Assembly (NCBI GenBank): GCA_965243625.1 | Contig: CBDEVI010000002.1 | Location: 1,612,001 to 1,676,000, forward strand | Length of the DNA stretch: 64,000 nt | Direction of reading: 5' to 3' | Source of the DNA: JAJECS01 sp965243625 | GTDB lineage: Bacteria > Chloroflexota > UBA11872 | Part shown: piece by piece, positions 1 through 9,449 of the stretch | Layout: every line of letters begins with the position of its first letter | How positions within the stretch are numbered: position 1 is the stretch's first letter | Made by a program: the position numbers and the translations under genes | The notes under the pieces: generated by a model | Database searches by the model: none | Told to the model about the DNA's origin: nothing | What the model saw: only the letters and a program-made list of their open reading frames with translations

Positions 1-688
1 TGAGTCCCAGCACTTCGAGGTTGGCGAGGCGTCCGAGCGCGGGCGGGATCGCCCCGCCGAGGTGGTTGTCGTTGAGTCCCAGCACATCCAGTGCGGCGAG
101 GTCGCCCAACTCGGGCGGGATCGACCCGACCAGCTGATTCCCATGGAGTCCCAGCGACTGCAGGTTGGCAAGGCGACCGAGCGCCGGTGGTATGGCACCA
201 CGCAACCAGTTGCCCGGAAGCCACAGCACGGTCAGCGTGGAAAGGCGGCCCACATCCGACGGTATCTCGCCGGCCAACCCGTTCGCTTGGAGCCGCAACT
301 GTGTGACGCGGCCGGAAGCATCCGTGGTGACCCCGTGCCATTCGTTGAGCGGCCTGTCGCTGAGCCAGTTGCTGCTGTCGGTCCAATTCGGGCCGTCGGT
401 CGCGTGGTAGAACGCGACCAGCACCTCCCGGTCGGTGGCGAAAACGGGAGTCGGCGTCTCTGTCGGGTCTGCCGCTTGGACTGTTGGTGTGGGTGTGACC
501 GTCCGGGTCGGCGTGTCAACGGCCACGCCCATCGCTGCGTCGACGTGCTCGGCGGTCGTGGGGACGGGCGGAGATTCCCCAGTCGCCTCGGAGACTTCAC
601 AACCTGCAACAGCCAGCAGCACCGCCACTCCGAGAACCGCGACGCATCCGATGTGTCCCATAGACCATCGGCAGGCGGATGCCAGCAT
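1..688 (-). CDS. Leucine-rich-repeat lipoprotein, N-terminal part (3' end off the window)
   Basis: Reading the minus strand from an ATG at 688 (or an in-frame ATG at 661) gives a hydrophobic leader ending in the lipobox A-V-A-G-C, a Thr/Pro-rich linker, a region with the pattern FYHATDGPNW...NWLSD, then leucine-rich repeats of about 24 residues of the type G-x-I-P-x-x-L-G-x-L-x-x-L-x-x-L-x-L. The reading frame is still open at base 1, so the C-terminus is missing. The FYxATDGxNW plus LRR arrangement is typical of secreted LRR proteins that bind other proteins or glycans; the ligand is unknown. No good ribosome site marks either start. I preferred 688 because it adds an Arg before the hydrophobic core. 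Confidence 0.8.
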   Translation of the reverse strand, partial: MLASACRWSMGHIGCVAVLGVAVLLAVAGCEVSEATGESPPVPTTAEHVDAAMGVAVDTPTRTVTPTPTVQAADPTETPTPVFATDREVLVAFYHATDGPNWTDSSNWLSDRPLNEWHGVTTDASGRVTQLRLQANGLAGEIPSDVGRLSTLTVLWLPGNWLRGAIPPALGRLANLQSLGLHGNQLVGSIPPELGDLAALDVLGLNDNHLGGAIPPALGRLANLEVLGL

Positions 689-1657
689 GCGGCCAGGCAC
701 CGATTCCCACGGCATCCGCCGTCGCGGCTGGTGAGTGCGAGAGCCCACGCACTTCCGCGCAACGCCTGCCCACGCCCGCTCAGCCGCGAATTCAGGCCCC
801 GGCGTCGCCTTCCGTAGGCTCAATCGGGTCAATCACCCACCGATCCCGCCTCAGCTTCCGTTACGAAGATTTATTCATTCACAATCGAAGTGCGGGGATA
901 TTGTCAGTGCGCATTCCCGCTGTCAACGCCGGGAGATGCGTGGACGCCTGAGCCGTCGAATGGCACCGGCGGCAGTCGAGCCGCCAGCCTCTTTCCAGAT
1001 TCGGCCCCACCAAATAGTTTCGCCGGCCACTTCGCCCACTGTCCGCTTGTGGCTTGTTGGAAGTCGCGGGCTTCCACGGGCCTGCCTGGAGGCGCGCAGG
1101 TCTGCGCACATCAGTGCCGGGTCGCTATGAATCAGCCATATCGGTCGAGACAGATCGTGACGGCATCGACATTCCCCTAGGATCTCAGGCCCGCGCTCGG
1201 TTCGACGTGCGTTTACTTCGATAGGAAGCCGCGCCAGTGACGCCTCGTCCCGTCGCGTCGGTGCCGGGGACGTGCCGACTTTGAAGAAGCCACGCCGATG
1301 GTGGCGATCAACGCCTTTCAAACCTTGTAGGGCTGATGGGAGCCCACACCCGGAATCGAACCAGGGGCCTCGTCCTCACCAAGGATTTCGCTCCGAGCGG
1401 TGTGGCACCCACCTGGGGACCTCGAGCGAAACGCGCACAATTGTGGTGTGGTGGATTCTCCGGGGCCTGCAATCCCCTGTTCGCACGACCCCAAACGGGC
1501 GGGAAGGCGATCCGTCTAAGGCGCGAACCAGCCTCCGCGACCGCAGCACGGCCCTTCACTCGCCGCAAATGAGACGCCGATGACCACCACATCCGCAGAC
1601 GTGCCGCCGAGGTCGACACGGGCTCCGGTCTTGGTCAGAACGAGGACACGCCGAGGT
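689..1657. other. Gene-poor stretch of about 970 bases
   Basis: No reading frame here has recognisable protein content. The only structured item is the decayed tRNA-Thr at 1337-1406 and further tRNA-like scraps just beyond it (a GGGGACCTCG block near 1416-1425 that also occurs in the intact tRNA-Thr). The rest probably holds upstream control sequence of the LRR lipoprotein gene and the terminator region of the FtsX gene, but I see no clear hairpin. Confidence 0.5.
1337..1406 (-). pseudogene. Decayed tRNA-Thr (GGT) relic
   Basis: The minus strand carries the anticodon loop TTGGTGA, an intact T-arm and the 3' acceptor strand TGTGGGC, matching the intact tRNA-Thr at 13527-13602 with four substitutions over about 44 bases. 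The 5' half is damaged: the D-loop is deleted (GCTC directly followed by GGAGC), the 5' acceptor strand reads GCCACAC and no longer pairs, and the terminal CCA has become CCCA. The total length of about 70 bases is too short for a cloverleaf. It is therefore most likely a dead duplicate rather than a working tRNA. Confidence 0.7.
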
Positions 1658-4498
1658 CTACTCGTTCCCGAACTTGATGGCAGCGTGCGTGCGGATGCCC
1701 CACAGTCTCCGCATGGTCACGGCCAGCACCAGCACCAGCGCGATGCCGAGCACCACGAATAGCTTGCCCAGGTCATCCCAGGCCGTGATGGCCACGAACG
1801 GCGGTGTTCTATCCAGGCGCTCACCGTGAAGCTGCATGAACGGAGTGAACAGCGCGCCCGTGACGATCCCCAGCGCGGTGCCGGCCGCCGTCCCCAGCAC
1901 GACCAGGAAGCCGTGCTCGAACATCATGAGCGCCACCATCTGGCGCCGCGCAATCCCCATGGCGCGCAGAATCCCGAATTCCGGGAGCTGCCGCCGGAAC
2001 GATATGAGCGCGTATGCCGCCAGGCTGGCCACCGTCAGCAGCACTGAAATCACGAAGCCTGCCGTGAGAATCCCGAACGTCCCGATCCGCGTGGCATCGT
2101 CGCGGGCGCTCGCGAGTAGCTCGCGCGCATCGAAAGCCTTGATTACGCGGTATCCCAGCTCCCGCAGGCCGCTGACGAGCTCTCCGGCGCCCACGTCGGG
2201 ACGCAGTCGCGCCAACACGTTCCACGGTGATTCACCCAAGGAGCGTTCCAGGCGCCCGAGGTCCGCCACCGCGAAAAATCCCTCGTGGGGAAAGTGGGTG
2301 GGGAAGGTGTCGATGACGCCCGCCACAAAGAACCCCAGTTCGTCCTCACCGAGCACGACATTGACGAGATCGCCCACTTGCAGATCGGGGAGCTCCGCCA
2401 GGAGACGTCGGTCGACCAGCAAGGTGCGGTCGTCGGTGATCATCGCGTTCATCAGGGCCTCGAGGGACGCGGGGGCAAAATCGCCGCGCCACGCTACCGT
2501 TTGGGCGAACGGCCCCGGATCCACGCCGTAGAGCGTCACCGGGCGTGAGTAGGCCAGCGGTCCACCCGACAGCCTGACCACGGCGTCATCACGCCACAGG
2601 CGAGCCGCCTGGTCCACCGCGGGAGCGCCGCCGGCGGTGGCGTCCAGATGCCCCTCGATCGGGGGCATGTGCCAGATCTGCTGGTTGTCGTCGAACTCGC
2701 CGTACTCCTCGAAGAATGCGTCCGCGCCGATTTGGTAATACGCGCTGTCTTCCAGGTTCCGGTTGATGGTGGCCGCCATCGACGCGCTGAACGTCCCGGT
2801 GGCAAACGTCAACATGAGCAGGATCATCAGGCCCGTGAACGGACCCGAGCGCCGTCCCATCTGCCGCAGGCCCAGAAACAACACGACGCCACCCATGCGC
2901 GATGCCGCCCACGTCAGGCAACGGACGATCCAGGGGACCAGCCGCAGGAAGACCAGGGCGCCCGCCAGGATGAACACCATGGGGATGAGCACGAGCAGAG
3001 CGCGTGCGAATGGTTGGACCTCGGAACCCACGTCCGGCAGCGCATCCCAGCTGCGCAACGTGGCGTACCCATAGAGAGCCAGCCCCAGCAACCCGAGGTC
3101 CAGAAAGAATCGCCGATAGAACGGCCCGCGCCGGGCCCGCGCAACTTGCTGTCGATGGGTCACGATCGATTGGCGCGCGGCGCCGATCACCGGCGCCAGG
3201 ATGGCGAGAATACCCAGACCCGCGGTGACCGAAGCCAGCCCGTAGTGGCCTGCCGTCAGCTCCAGTCGCAGGTCGGCCCGATTCGTAAACTCCAGGAAGC
3301 CGAGCGTCTTCCCCATCGCTTGGGCGATTCCCATGCCCAGGAATGGCCCCACGGCGATCGCCAGTCCGGCCAGCGGAAGACTCTGCAGGAGATAGACGGC
3401 AACGACCTGCCGCGTGCTGGCGCCACGGCTCTTGAGCACGGCAATCTCGGTGCGCTGCCCGTCCACGACCATCCCGGTCGAGAGCGCCATGAAGTAGAGG
3501 ACGAGACCCACGACGGGCGCGCTGAGGACGAACAACGTGAGCTCGACCGTCGTTCGCTGCTGGTCCGCGGCGACCAGGATGCGGTCCAGTCTGGTTTCCA
3601 CGCTCGCGTTCGGTGCAATCGTCTCCGCCAGCGGGTCAAGTCGGCGCAACCCACTGATGATGCGCTGGTAGTTCGCGGCGCGAATGGCGTCCGGGTCGAA
3701 GTTCGAGTACCAGGCCGCCTCACCATAGAGACTGGGTCGAAGGACGAGGAGTCCGCTGACGAAGGCATCGCGGTCAACGATCACCGCGCCCTGGTCGAAA
3801 TCGCCCGTCTGCTTGAACCAGTAGATCGAGTCTGGGTTCCTGGGGACGAAGCGGCCCACGATCTCGACGCTGATGACAAATGACCCGGTGGCGCGGGCGT
3901 CGCTGTGGGTCAGCTCGACGCGGTCGCCAACCAGCAGCCCATGGTTGTCCATCGCTCGGGACGACATCATCCCTTCGAGGAGCGCGAACCGTGCGCCGGA
4001 GGCGTCCTGGGCCGTCCTGACCAGATTCGTCGGCAGCCGCCCTCCCAGCAGCTCGACGTTGTCGGCCATCCCCGTCACCGCAGCGAGGAACCCAAAGATA
4101 AACGAGGACGGCCGCAGCGGCTCACCGGTTGGCGCAAACGCTTCGATGGGCATCCGATCCGACTCGAGATAGCTCACTCTTTGGCGCTCGGGCAGTCCGA
4201 CGAGGTCGGCTACCTGCGTATCCAGCGCCTCGGAGGCGCGCTGATACCCCTCTTGCCCCATCGCCGGCTGGCGGGTCTGGCCTTCGGCGTGGCTCACGAC
4301 GACGCTGGACGCCAACGGGAGCCGGGCGTGCTCGATTTCGTGTCTCAGCAAGGCATCGCTGAAGCCCGCGGCAAAGAGCGGTACCGCGGTCACCAGGGCC
4401 ACGCTGACCCACATACCCACGGCCACGATCAGTATGGCGGGCCCACTGCTGCGCAGGCGTCGCAGAATCAGTGCCGCGAGCGCCCGCGAAAAGGTCAC
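1658..4498 (-). CDS. FtsX/MacB-type ABC transporter permease
   Basis: A 946-residue membrane protein with a GTG start at 4498. It has a membrane helix near residues 18-42, a large extracytoplasmic domain, and two FtsX-type permease blocks. The first is around residues 315-450, with the conserved pattern E-I-A-V-L-K-S-R-G-A; the second is near the C-terminus, with E-F-G-I-L-R-A-M-G-I. This doubled layout is that of large permeases in lipoprotein or drug export systems. The start lies two bases after the stop of the upstream adaptor gene, so the two are co-translated. No LolD/MacB-type ATPase is encoded beside it, and the protein itself has no Walker motifs. Its energiser must lie elsewhere. 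Substrate unknown. Confidence 0.85.
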   Translation of the reverse strand: MTFSRALAALILRRLRSSGPAILIVAVGMWVSVALVTAVPLFAAGFSDALLRHEIEHARLPLASSVVVSHAEGQTRQPAMGQEGYQRASEALDTQVADLVGLPERQRVSYLESDRMPIEAFAPTGEPLRPSSFIFGFLAAVTGMADNVELLGGRLPTNLVRTAQDASGARFALLEGMMSSRAMDNHGLLVGDRVELTHSDARATGSFVISVEIVGRFVPRNPDSIYWFKQTGDFDQGAVIVDRDAFVSGLLVLRPSLYGEAAWYSNFDPDAIRAANYQRIISGLRRLDPLAETIAPNASVETRLDRILVAADQQRTTVELTLFVLSAPVVGLVLYFMALSTGMVVDGQRTEIAVLKSRGASTRQVVAVYLLQSLPLAGLAIAVGPFLGMGIAQAMGKTLGFLEFTNRADLRLELTAGHYGLASVTAGLGILAILAPVIGAARQSIVTHRQQVARARRGPFYRRFFLDLGLLGLALYGYATLRSWDALPDVGSEVQPFARALLVLIPMVFILAGALVFLRLVPWIVRCLTWAASRMGGVVLFLGLRQMGRRSGPFTGLMILLMLTFATGTFSASMAATINRNLEDSAYYQIGADAFFEEYGEFDDNQQIWHMPPIEGHLDATAGGAPAVDQAARLWRDDAVVRLSGGPLAYSRPVTLYGVDPGPFAQTVAWRGDFAPASLEALMNAMITDDRTLLVDRRLLAELPDLQVGDLVNVVLGEDELGFFVAGVIDTFPTHFPHEGFFAVADLGRLERSLGESPWNVLARLRPDVGAGELVSGLRELGYRVIKAFDARELLASARDDATRIGTFGILTAGFVISVLLTVASLAAYALISFRRQLPEFGILRAMGIARRQMVALMMFEHGFLVVLGTAAGTALGIVTGALFTPFMQLHGERLDRTPPFVAITAWDDLGKLFVVLGIALVLVLAVTMRRLWGIRTHAAIKFGNE

Positions 4499-4500
4499 GG

Positions 4501-6114
4501 TCAGTAGGACTCGAAGATGACGGCGCCTTCCTCGACCCCGTCAATGATTTCGATCTCGGAGTCACTGCGAATGCCGGTGCGCACCGGCAAGCTGCGGCGC
4601 CGCCCATCGATGAGCGCCTCGACGAACTGGCGCAGGTTCACGGTACGGACGGCCGTGACGGGAACCTTCAGGACGTGATCCTTGACCTGGAGGGTGATCG
4701 TCATGACCGCGCGCATCCCAATCTCGATATCCGCGTCGGCCCAATCCGCGGTGATCTTCGCTTCGTCAACGCGCACGGTGCCGCCGCCCGGCGTCCCGAC
4801 CTCGTGCGGCAACACGGCAACCCGTCCCTGGAAGACGGTTCCTTCGAGTCCACCGACCACCACGTCCACCGCCTGCCCCACCGCAAGCTGAGGCTGATAC
4901 CCGCGAGGCACGCTGGCGCGCACCACCAGCGTGCGTGCGTCGGCCATCTCAACGATCGCCTCACCCGGCTGCACATGGGTGCCGGGCACGCGAGGCACAT
5001 ATGTCACCACGCCGTCGAACGGAGCCATGAGACGGTGGTCGTCCGTGGGCGCTGTCAGCTCCGCCAGCCTCGAACGGGCAGCCGCGGCCGCTTCGCGCAG
5101 CGTCGCGACCTCGAGAGCGGCTCCGAGTTCGCCGTTCTCGATAGCATCCAGGGACCGCTGGGCAGCATCGCGCCTGAGCACAGCGGCCCGCCGGACGGTC
5201 CGCGCGTGCTCGATCGTGGCCTCGTCCGCTCCGGTCCGCAGGGCTTCCAACTCGGCCTCGGCACGGGCAAGCGACGCCTCAGTGCCCGCCGTGGAAGCGC
5301 GCGCGACTTGCAGTGCGGGTGGCCCCTCGGGGCGCTCGAGCAAGGAAAGCTCGTAGCGCGCCCCGGCCAAGGAAAGCGTGACGGCGGCGATGGCCTGCTC
5401 GGCCGCCGCCAGCGCCTCGGCGGAAGCCGGCGGGCTCTGCCCCTGCAGGCGCCGCAGTTCCTCCTGGGCGCTCATCAGCCGCAGCTCATGGAATTCGACA
5501 TCCGCGCTGGCGGCGTCGATGGCCGCCGGCAGCGTTTCTTCGATGCGGCGCACCTCCGCCCGGCGACCGGCAACCGCCGCCTCCGCCGTGGCAACCGCCG
5601 CCTGCGCGGAGGCAAGACTTGCCGGCGAGGGTCCAGCCAACAACGCCTCGAGCGCTTGCTGCCGGACGAATACTTGGCTCTGGGCCAGCAACAAGGCCTC
5701 TTCGGCCGCCGCTTGTTGCTCAAAGAGTTCGGTTTCGGCGGAGGTGAGCCGCTGCTCCGCGCGTTCGAGTTCCTCCCGCGCCGCCGAGATTTCTTCCGCC
5801 CTCGCGCCCGTGTCCAACTCCGCCACGACTTCTCCGGCCGGCACCGCGTCGCCCCGCCGCACGTGGACCACCTTGAGCATCCCCGGGACGTCGAAGGCGA
5901 GGACCGTCTCCAGCTCGGCCGCGACTCGGCCTTCAAGGCGGATGTCTTGCTGGATCCGGCCTCGCTGAACCTGGACCGTGGGACGGTCGAGATAGCTCGG
6001 GGGCGCCGTGATCAGCGCCGGGGCGCTTGACTCGCTCTCGGTAAAGAAGTCGCAGCCGGTTACGACGAGACTCGCCAAGGCCAAAGCCCCGAGGGCACGG
6101 ATGCCATTTCTCAC
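4501..6114 (-). CDS. HlyD/MacA-type periplasmic adaptor lipoprotein
   Basis: From a GTG at 6114 the protein begins with a short basic leader and the lipobox V-V-T-G-C, then a biotinyl-lipoyl-like segment (residues about 60-100), a long Ala/Glu-rich coiled-coil hairpin (about 100-360), and the returning lipoyl and beta-barrel parts. The open frame extends upstream to 6522, but the sequence before the lipoprotein leader is not protein-like, so I placed the start at 6114 (538 codons). It is the adaptor of a tripartite or MacAB-like pump, working with the FtsX permease encoded directly downstream. The hairpin is unusually long, suggesting it spans to an outer partner or a thick envelope. Confidence 0.82.
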   Translation of the reverse strand: MRNGIRALGALALASLVVTGCDFFTESESSAPALITAPPSYLDRPTVQVQRGRIQQDIRLEGRVAAELETVLAFDVPGMLKVVHVRRGDAVPAGEVVAELDTGARAEEISAAREELERAEQRLTSAETELFEQQAAAEEALLLAQSQVFVRQQALEALLAGPSPASLASAQAAVATAEAAVAGRRAEVRRIEETLPAAIDAASADVEFHELRLMSAQEELRRLQGQSPPASAEALAAAEQAIAAVTLSLAGARYELSLLERPEGPPALQVARASTAGTEASLARAEAELEALRTGADEATIEHARTVRRAAVLRRDAAQRSLDAIENGELGAALEVATLREAAAAARSRLAELTAPTDDHRLMAPFDGVVTYVPRVPGTHVQPGEAIVEMADARTLVVRASVPRGYQPQLAVGQAVDVVVGGLEGTVFQGRVAVLPHEVGTPGGGTVRVDEAKITADWADADIEIGMRAVMTITLQVKDHVLKVPVTAVRTVNLRQFVEALIDGRRRSLPVRTGIRSDSEIEIIDGVEEGAVIFESY

Positions 6115-6362
6115 GTCGGTCACCCGAGTCACGGACCGCCCGGCAACGCTGCACTCGCCGGTGAAGTCGATTCTACCGGCAGGACGAGACTCGATAGCTC
6201 GCGGCAGAATCCGTGGAAGTCGCGTCAGCCTGCCGGCGCCTGAAGACCCGCGGTATGCGCAAACGGAACGTCCCGGCGCCTGGCGGACTCTCCAGCAAGT
6301 ACTCTCGTCGTGCGGATTCCGCATGTCGATCAACGACGGTGCGGATGGGTCTGGAGCCGCTG

Positions 6363-8312
6363 ATGACGCACCCTGATACGCCGCAGGCTTGGATGCGGCT
6401 GATGACGGCCGAGGGCGGCACGGTGACGGCGCTGGCGGCCGGGCCGCCCGGTGCGAGCCGCCAGGTCGTGATCGCTGGAACCCTAGGCGGGCTATTCGTG
6501 GGGCGCGACGGTGGGCGCTCATGGGAAAAGGTGGGTGCGCTCGGCGGCCGCTTCATACAGGCGGCTGCCGTCTCACCCGCGTTCGACAGCGACTCCACGC
6601 TGATCGTCGGCACCGCCGGCTCCGGCGCTTTCCTCTCGGTGGACGGCGGAACGTCGTGGCGTGATCCAGACTTCTGGGGCCAGCAGCCGGACGTCACCGC
6701 GCTGGCGTTCTCGCCGACCTACGCAAGCGACGGCATGATCCTGGCCGGGACGAGCCAAGACGGCGTGTACGTCACGACCAGTCGTGGCCGCACCTGGAAT
6801 GCCGCCAACCTCGGTCTCGCCGATTTGTCCGTCAATGCGCTAGCCGCTCACCTGGGGCCCGATGGGCACGGGTTGCTGTTCGCAGGCACGTCGACAGGCC
6901 TGTATCAATGGGCAGCCGAGGCACGGCAATGGTTCGCCGCCGCCGGCTTTCCGGCCGGCACTCCGGTCCAATCCATCGTCTTCGCACCGAGTCCAAGTGA
7001 AAGTGCGTTGTTCGTGGGAACCGAGGGTGCGGGGCTTTGGCGGTCAATCGACGGCGATGCACTGCATCGGCTTGAGACCGTGGATACCGATGCCAGCATC
7101 AACGCCATTGCCGTGTCGGCGGACTTCAGCGCCGACGGCACGCTGATGATTGCCACGGCCGAGCATGGCCTCATGCGGTCGCGCGATCGAGGTGACTCGT
7201 GGCAGCCGCTGGCCGGCACCGCGGATGCGAATTCGGTCCTGGCCCTAACGAGCTGCGCCACTCCGGACGGCCTGGTATGGCTGGCCGGTCTGCACGAGCG
7301 CGGCGTCCTGCGTTCGGCGGACGGCGGCGGGTCATGGCAGCCTTCCAACGTTGGCATGTCGAGCCGACCGGTCCTGGCGCTGGCGTTGTCCCCTGGATTC
7401 GCGCCGGACGGCACGCTCCTGGTCGGCACCGCGGCCGAAGGCGTGCTGCGATCCGCCGACGGCGGGTTGACCTGGTCCCCTGCCAGCGAGGGCCTCGGCG
7501 AGTTGAGCGTGACGTCACTGGTCTTCTCGCCGACGTTCGCGGCTGATCGCCGGGTATGGGCGATCGCTGGAGCCAGCCTCGTGGAAAGCCGTGACGGAGG
7601 GCGGGCGTGGGAAGCGGTAACCGGTCTGCCGGGGGACTTCATGCCGCTGAGCCTGGCCGTCGCACCGGATGCCTCTGCCGGCCATGCCATCGCGGTCGGG
7701 GGCGCGGACGGCGCGCTGGCGCTATCGCGCGACGGCGGCACGTCGTGGTCGCCGTTGGCTGAGCACTTCGCGGGCGGGAACGTGGTGACGGTGGCGTTTT
7801 CGCCGAACTACGCCCTGGACGGCACGCTCTTCGCGGCCACCGCGGGTGAGGAGATGATTGCGGTGTACCGCTCGACGGATCGCGGCACCGCGTGGCGTCC
7901 GATCCTCGAGCACGCCGGCGACGGCTGGGTCTCGTTGGCAATCCCACGCACGTACGGCCCCAATGACGACTTCATAGCCGTCGCCACCGGTCGTGAGGTG
8001 ATCACGCCGGCTGGGCGCCAGGTGGAGTCCTGGCGCGCGACGCGACCGACCGAGGCGCGGCTGTCGATCCTCGCCGTCGTCGCCTCGGCGCAGTTCGCCA
8101 CGAACAACACCCTGTATGCGGCAACGAGCGGTGGCGTCTTCCGATCGTCGGACCGCGGCCGCATATGGCGTCGGCTGCCGGCGGGCATGGGCGCGCCCCC
8201 AGTGACCACTCTGGCCCTCGCTTGCGGAGAGGCGGGCGAGGACGTGCTGGTGGCCGGAACGCTCGCGGGCAGCGTGTGGCGCCTGCGAGATGCCGTCGCG
8301 GCGCAGGACTAG
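6363..8312 (+). CDS. Asp-box (BNR) beta-propeller protein
   Basis: 649 residues built almost wholly of repeats ending in the Asp-box pattern S-x-D-x-G-x-x-W, for example SVDGGTSW, SRDRGDSW, SADGGGSW, SADGGLTW, SRDGGTSW, STDRGTAW and SSDRGRIW. Such repeats fold into sialidase- or sortilin-like propellers that bind ligands or proteins. The ATG at 6363 is chosen because GGAG lies six bases upstream; the frame is open further upstream but without protein-like content. I see no signal peptide from this start, which is odd for the family and could mean a cytosolic location or leaderless export. The gene converges on the peptide permease gene, with a 4-base tail overlap. No catalytic neuraminidase residues (FRIP motif) are seen. 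Confidence 0.8.
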   Translation: MTHPDTPQAWMRLMTAEGGTVTALAAGPPGASRQVVIAGTLGGLFVGRDGGRSWEKVGALGGRFIQAAAVSPAFDSDSTLIVGTAGSGAFLSVDGGTSWRDPDFWGQQPDVTALAFSPTYASDGMILAGTSQDGVYVTTSRGRTWNAANLGLADLSVNALAAHLGPDGHGLLFAGTSTGLYQWAAEARQWFAAAGFPAGTPVQSIVFAPSPSESALFVGTEGAGLWRSIDGDALHRLETVDTDASINAIAVSADFSADGTLMIATAEHGLMRSRDRGDSWQPLAGTADANSVLALTSCATPDGLVWLAGLHERGVLRSADGGGSWQPSNVGMSSRPVLALALSPGFAPDGTLLVGTAAEGVLRSADGGLTWSPASEGLGELSVTSLVFSPTFAADRRVWAIAGASLVESRDGGRAWEAVTGLPGDFMPLSLAVAPDASAGHAIAVGGADGALALSRDGGTSWSPLAEHFAGGNVVTVAFSPNYALDGTLFAATAGEEMIAVYRSTDRGTAWRPILEHAGDGWVSLAIPRTYGPNDDFIAVATGREVITPAGRQVESWRATRPTEARLSILAVVASAQFATNNTLYAATSGGVFRSSDRGRIWRRLPAGMGAPPVTTLALACGEAGEDVLVAGTLAGSVWRLRDAVAAQD

Positions 8313-9448
8313 GTGTATGGATCGGCGGCGTCGCGCAAGCCATCGCCCATGAAGTTGAACAACAGCACCACCACGATCACAAACAGGCCAGGAATGAGCA
8401 TCCAGGGATAGAGGGCGATGCTCCGCACGTTCTGGGCATCTTGCATCAGGCTGCCCCAACTCACCGAGGGCTCACGAATCCCCAGCCCCAGGAAGCTCAA
8501 TGAGGTCTCGGCGAGGATCATGTTCGGCACCGTCAACGTCAGGCTGACGATCAAATAGCTCATGAACCCGGGAATCATGTGGTCGAAGATGAGCCGCATG
8601 TGCCCGGCGCCGGCAACCTTGGCCGCCATCACGTAGTCGTGCTCGCGCAGCTCGAGGATCTTGCCCCGCACCACCCGGGCCAGCCCAGCCCAGCCGATGA
8701 CCGACAGCACCACGGTGATAGCAAAGTAGCGCTGGATGGGCGTCCAAAACGGCGGGATTGCCGCACCGATCGCCATCCACAGCGGGATCGACGGAATCGA
8801 GATCACGACCTCGATAAACCGTTGGATGAGGATGTCGGTCGTCCCGCCGATGTAGCCGGACACCGACCCGATGACCACGCCAAGCACGAAGCTCAGCAAG
8901 ACCCCGATGAGACCAATGGAGAGGCTGATCCGAGCACCCGCCAGGACGCGCGAAAACATATCGCGTCCCAGCCTGTCCGTCCCAAATAGGAAAACCTTGC
9001 CATCCTCTACACCGAAGAAGTGGAGATCCATCTCCCAAAGACCCCAGAACTTGTACGGCTCACCGCGGTGAAAGAAGACGATTTTGTTTATTTTGGAAAG
9101 ATCGTCTTCATAGACTCGCTTGAACTCTACCGGATCCAGCTCCGATTTAATCCCATAGACAAATGGTCCTTGGAAATTGCCTTCGCTATCCCATAAGTGA
9201 ATGCGGGAAGGCGGTGAGTTCAGAAAGCCGTGGTCCGAGGTCTCCTTATATGGGATCCAAAAGTCGTAGGTCAGTGCAAAGAAGTAGGCGATTCCCAATA
9301 GGCAAAGGCTAAACATGCCCAACCTGTGGCGCCGCATTTTGCGCCACATGAGCGTCCACTGGCCGGCCGTGTAGTGACGTTCCTCGTCGGAGAATTCACG
9401 AATGTTCACCCGCTCAGCCGCAACCTCGGAACCCGTTGAGACTCCCAT
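8309..9448 (-). CDS. ABC transporter permease, OppC/DppC type
   Basis: 379 residues. An N-terminal cytosolic segment is followed by a membrane helix (about residues 43-62), a roughly 110-residue extracytoplasmic insert, then five helices. The binding-protein-dependent permease signature (E-A-A type loop; here Y-V-M-A-A-K-V-A-G-A) sits near residue 275, where it docks on the ATPase. OppC-type inner membrane subunits import oligopeptides or related solutes. The start lies one base after the stop of the OppB-like gene, so the pair is co-translated. The insert between helices 1 and 2 is longer than in E. coli OppC, a form often seen in Chloroflexota. Confidence 0.9.
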   Translation of the reverse strand: MGVSTGSEVAAERVNIREFSDEERHYTAGQWTLMWRKMRRHRLGMFSLCLLGIAYFFALTYDFWIPYKETSDHGFLNSPPSRIHLWDSEGNFQGPFVYGIKSELDPVEFKRVYEDDLSKINKIVFFHRGEPYKFWGLWEMDLHFFGVEDGKVFLFGTDRLGRDMFSRVLAGARISLSIGLIGVLLSFVLGVVIGSVSGYIGGTTDILIQRFIEVVISIPSIPLWMAIGAAIPPFWTPIQRYFAITVVLSVIGWAGLARVVRGKILELREHDYVMAAKVAGAGHMRLIFDHMIPGFMSYLIVSLTLTVPNMILAETSLSFLGLGIREPSVSWGSLMQDAQNVRSIALYPWMLIPGLFVIVVVLLFNFMGDGLRDAADPYT

Positions 9449-9449
9449 C

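Noticed and set aside
1337..1406. Functional tRNA-Thr
   Set aside because: D-loop deleted, acceptor stem unpaired and CCA changed; kept only as a relic.
4471..6030. Long plus-strand open frame (519 codons)
   Set aside because: It is antisense to the HlyD-type adaptor; Arg/Gln-rich with no domain, the expected shadow of a high-GC gene.
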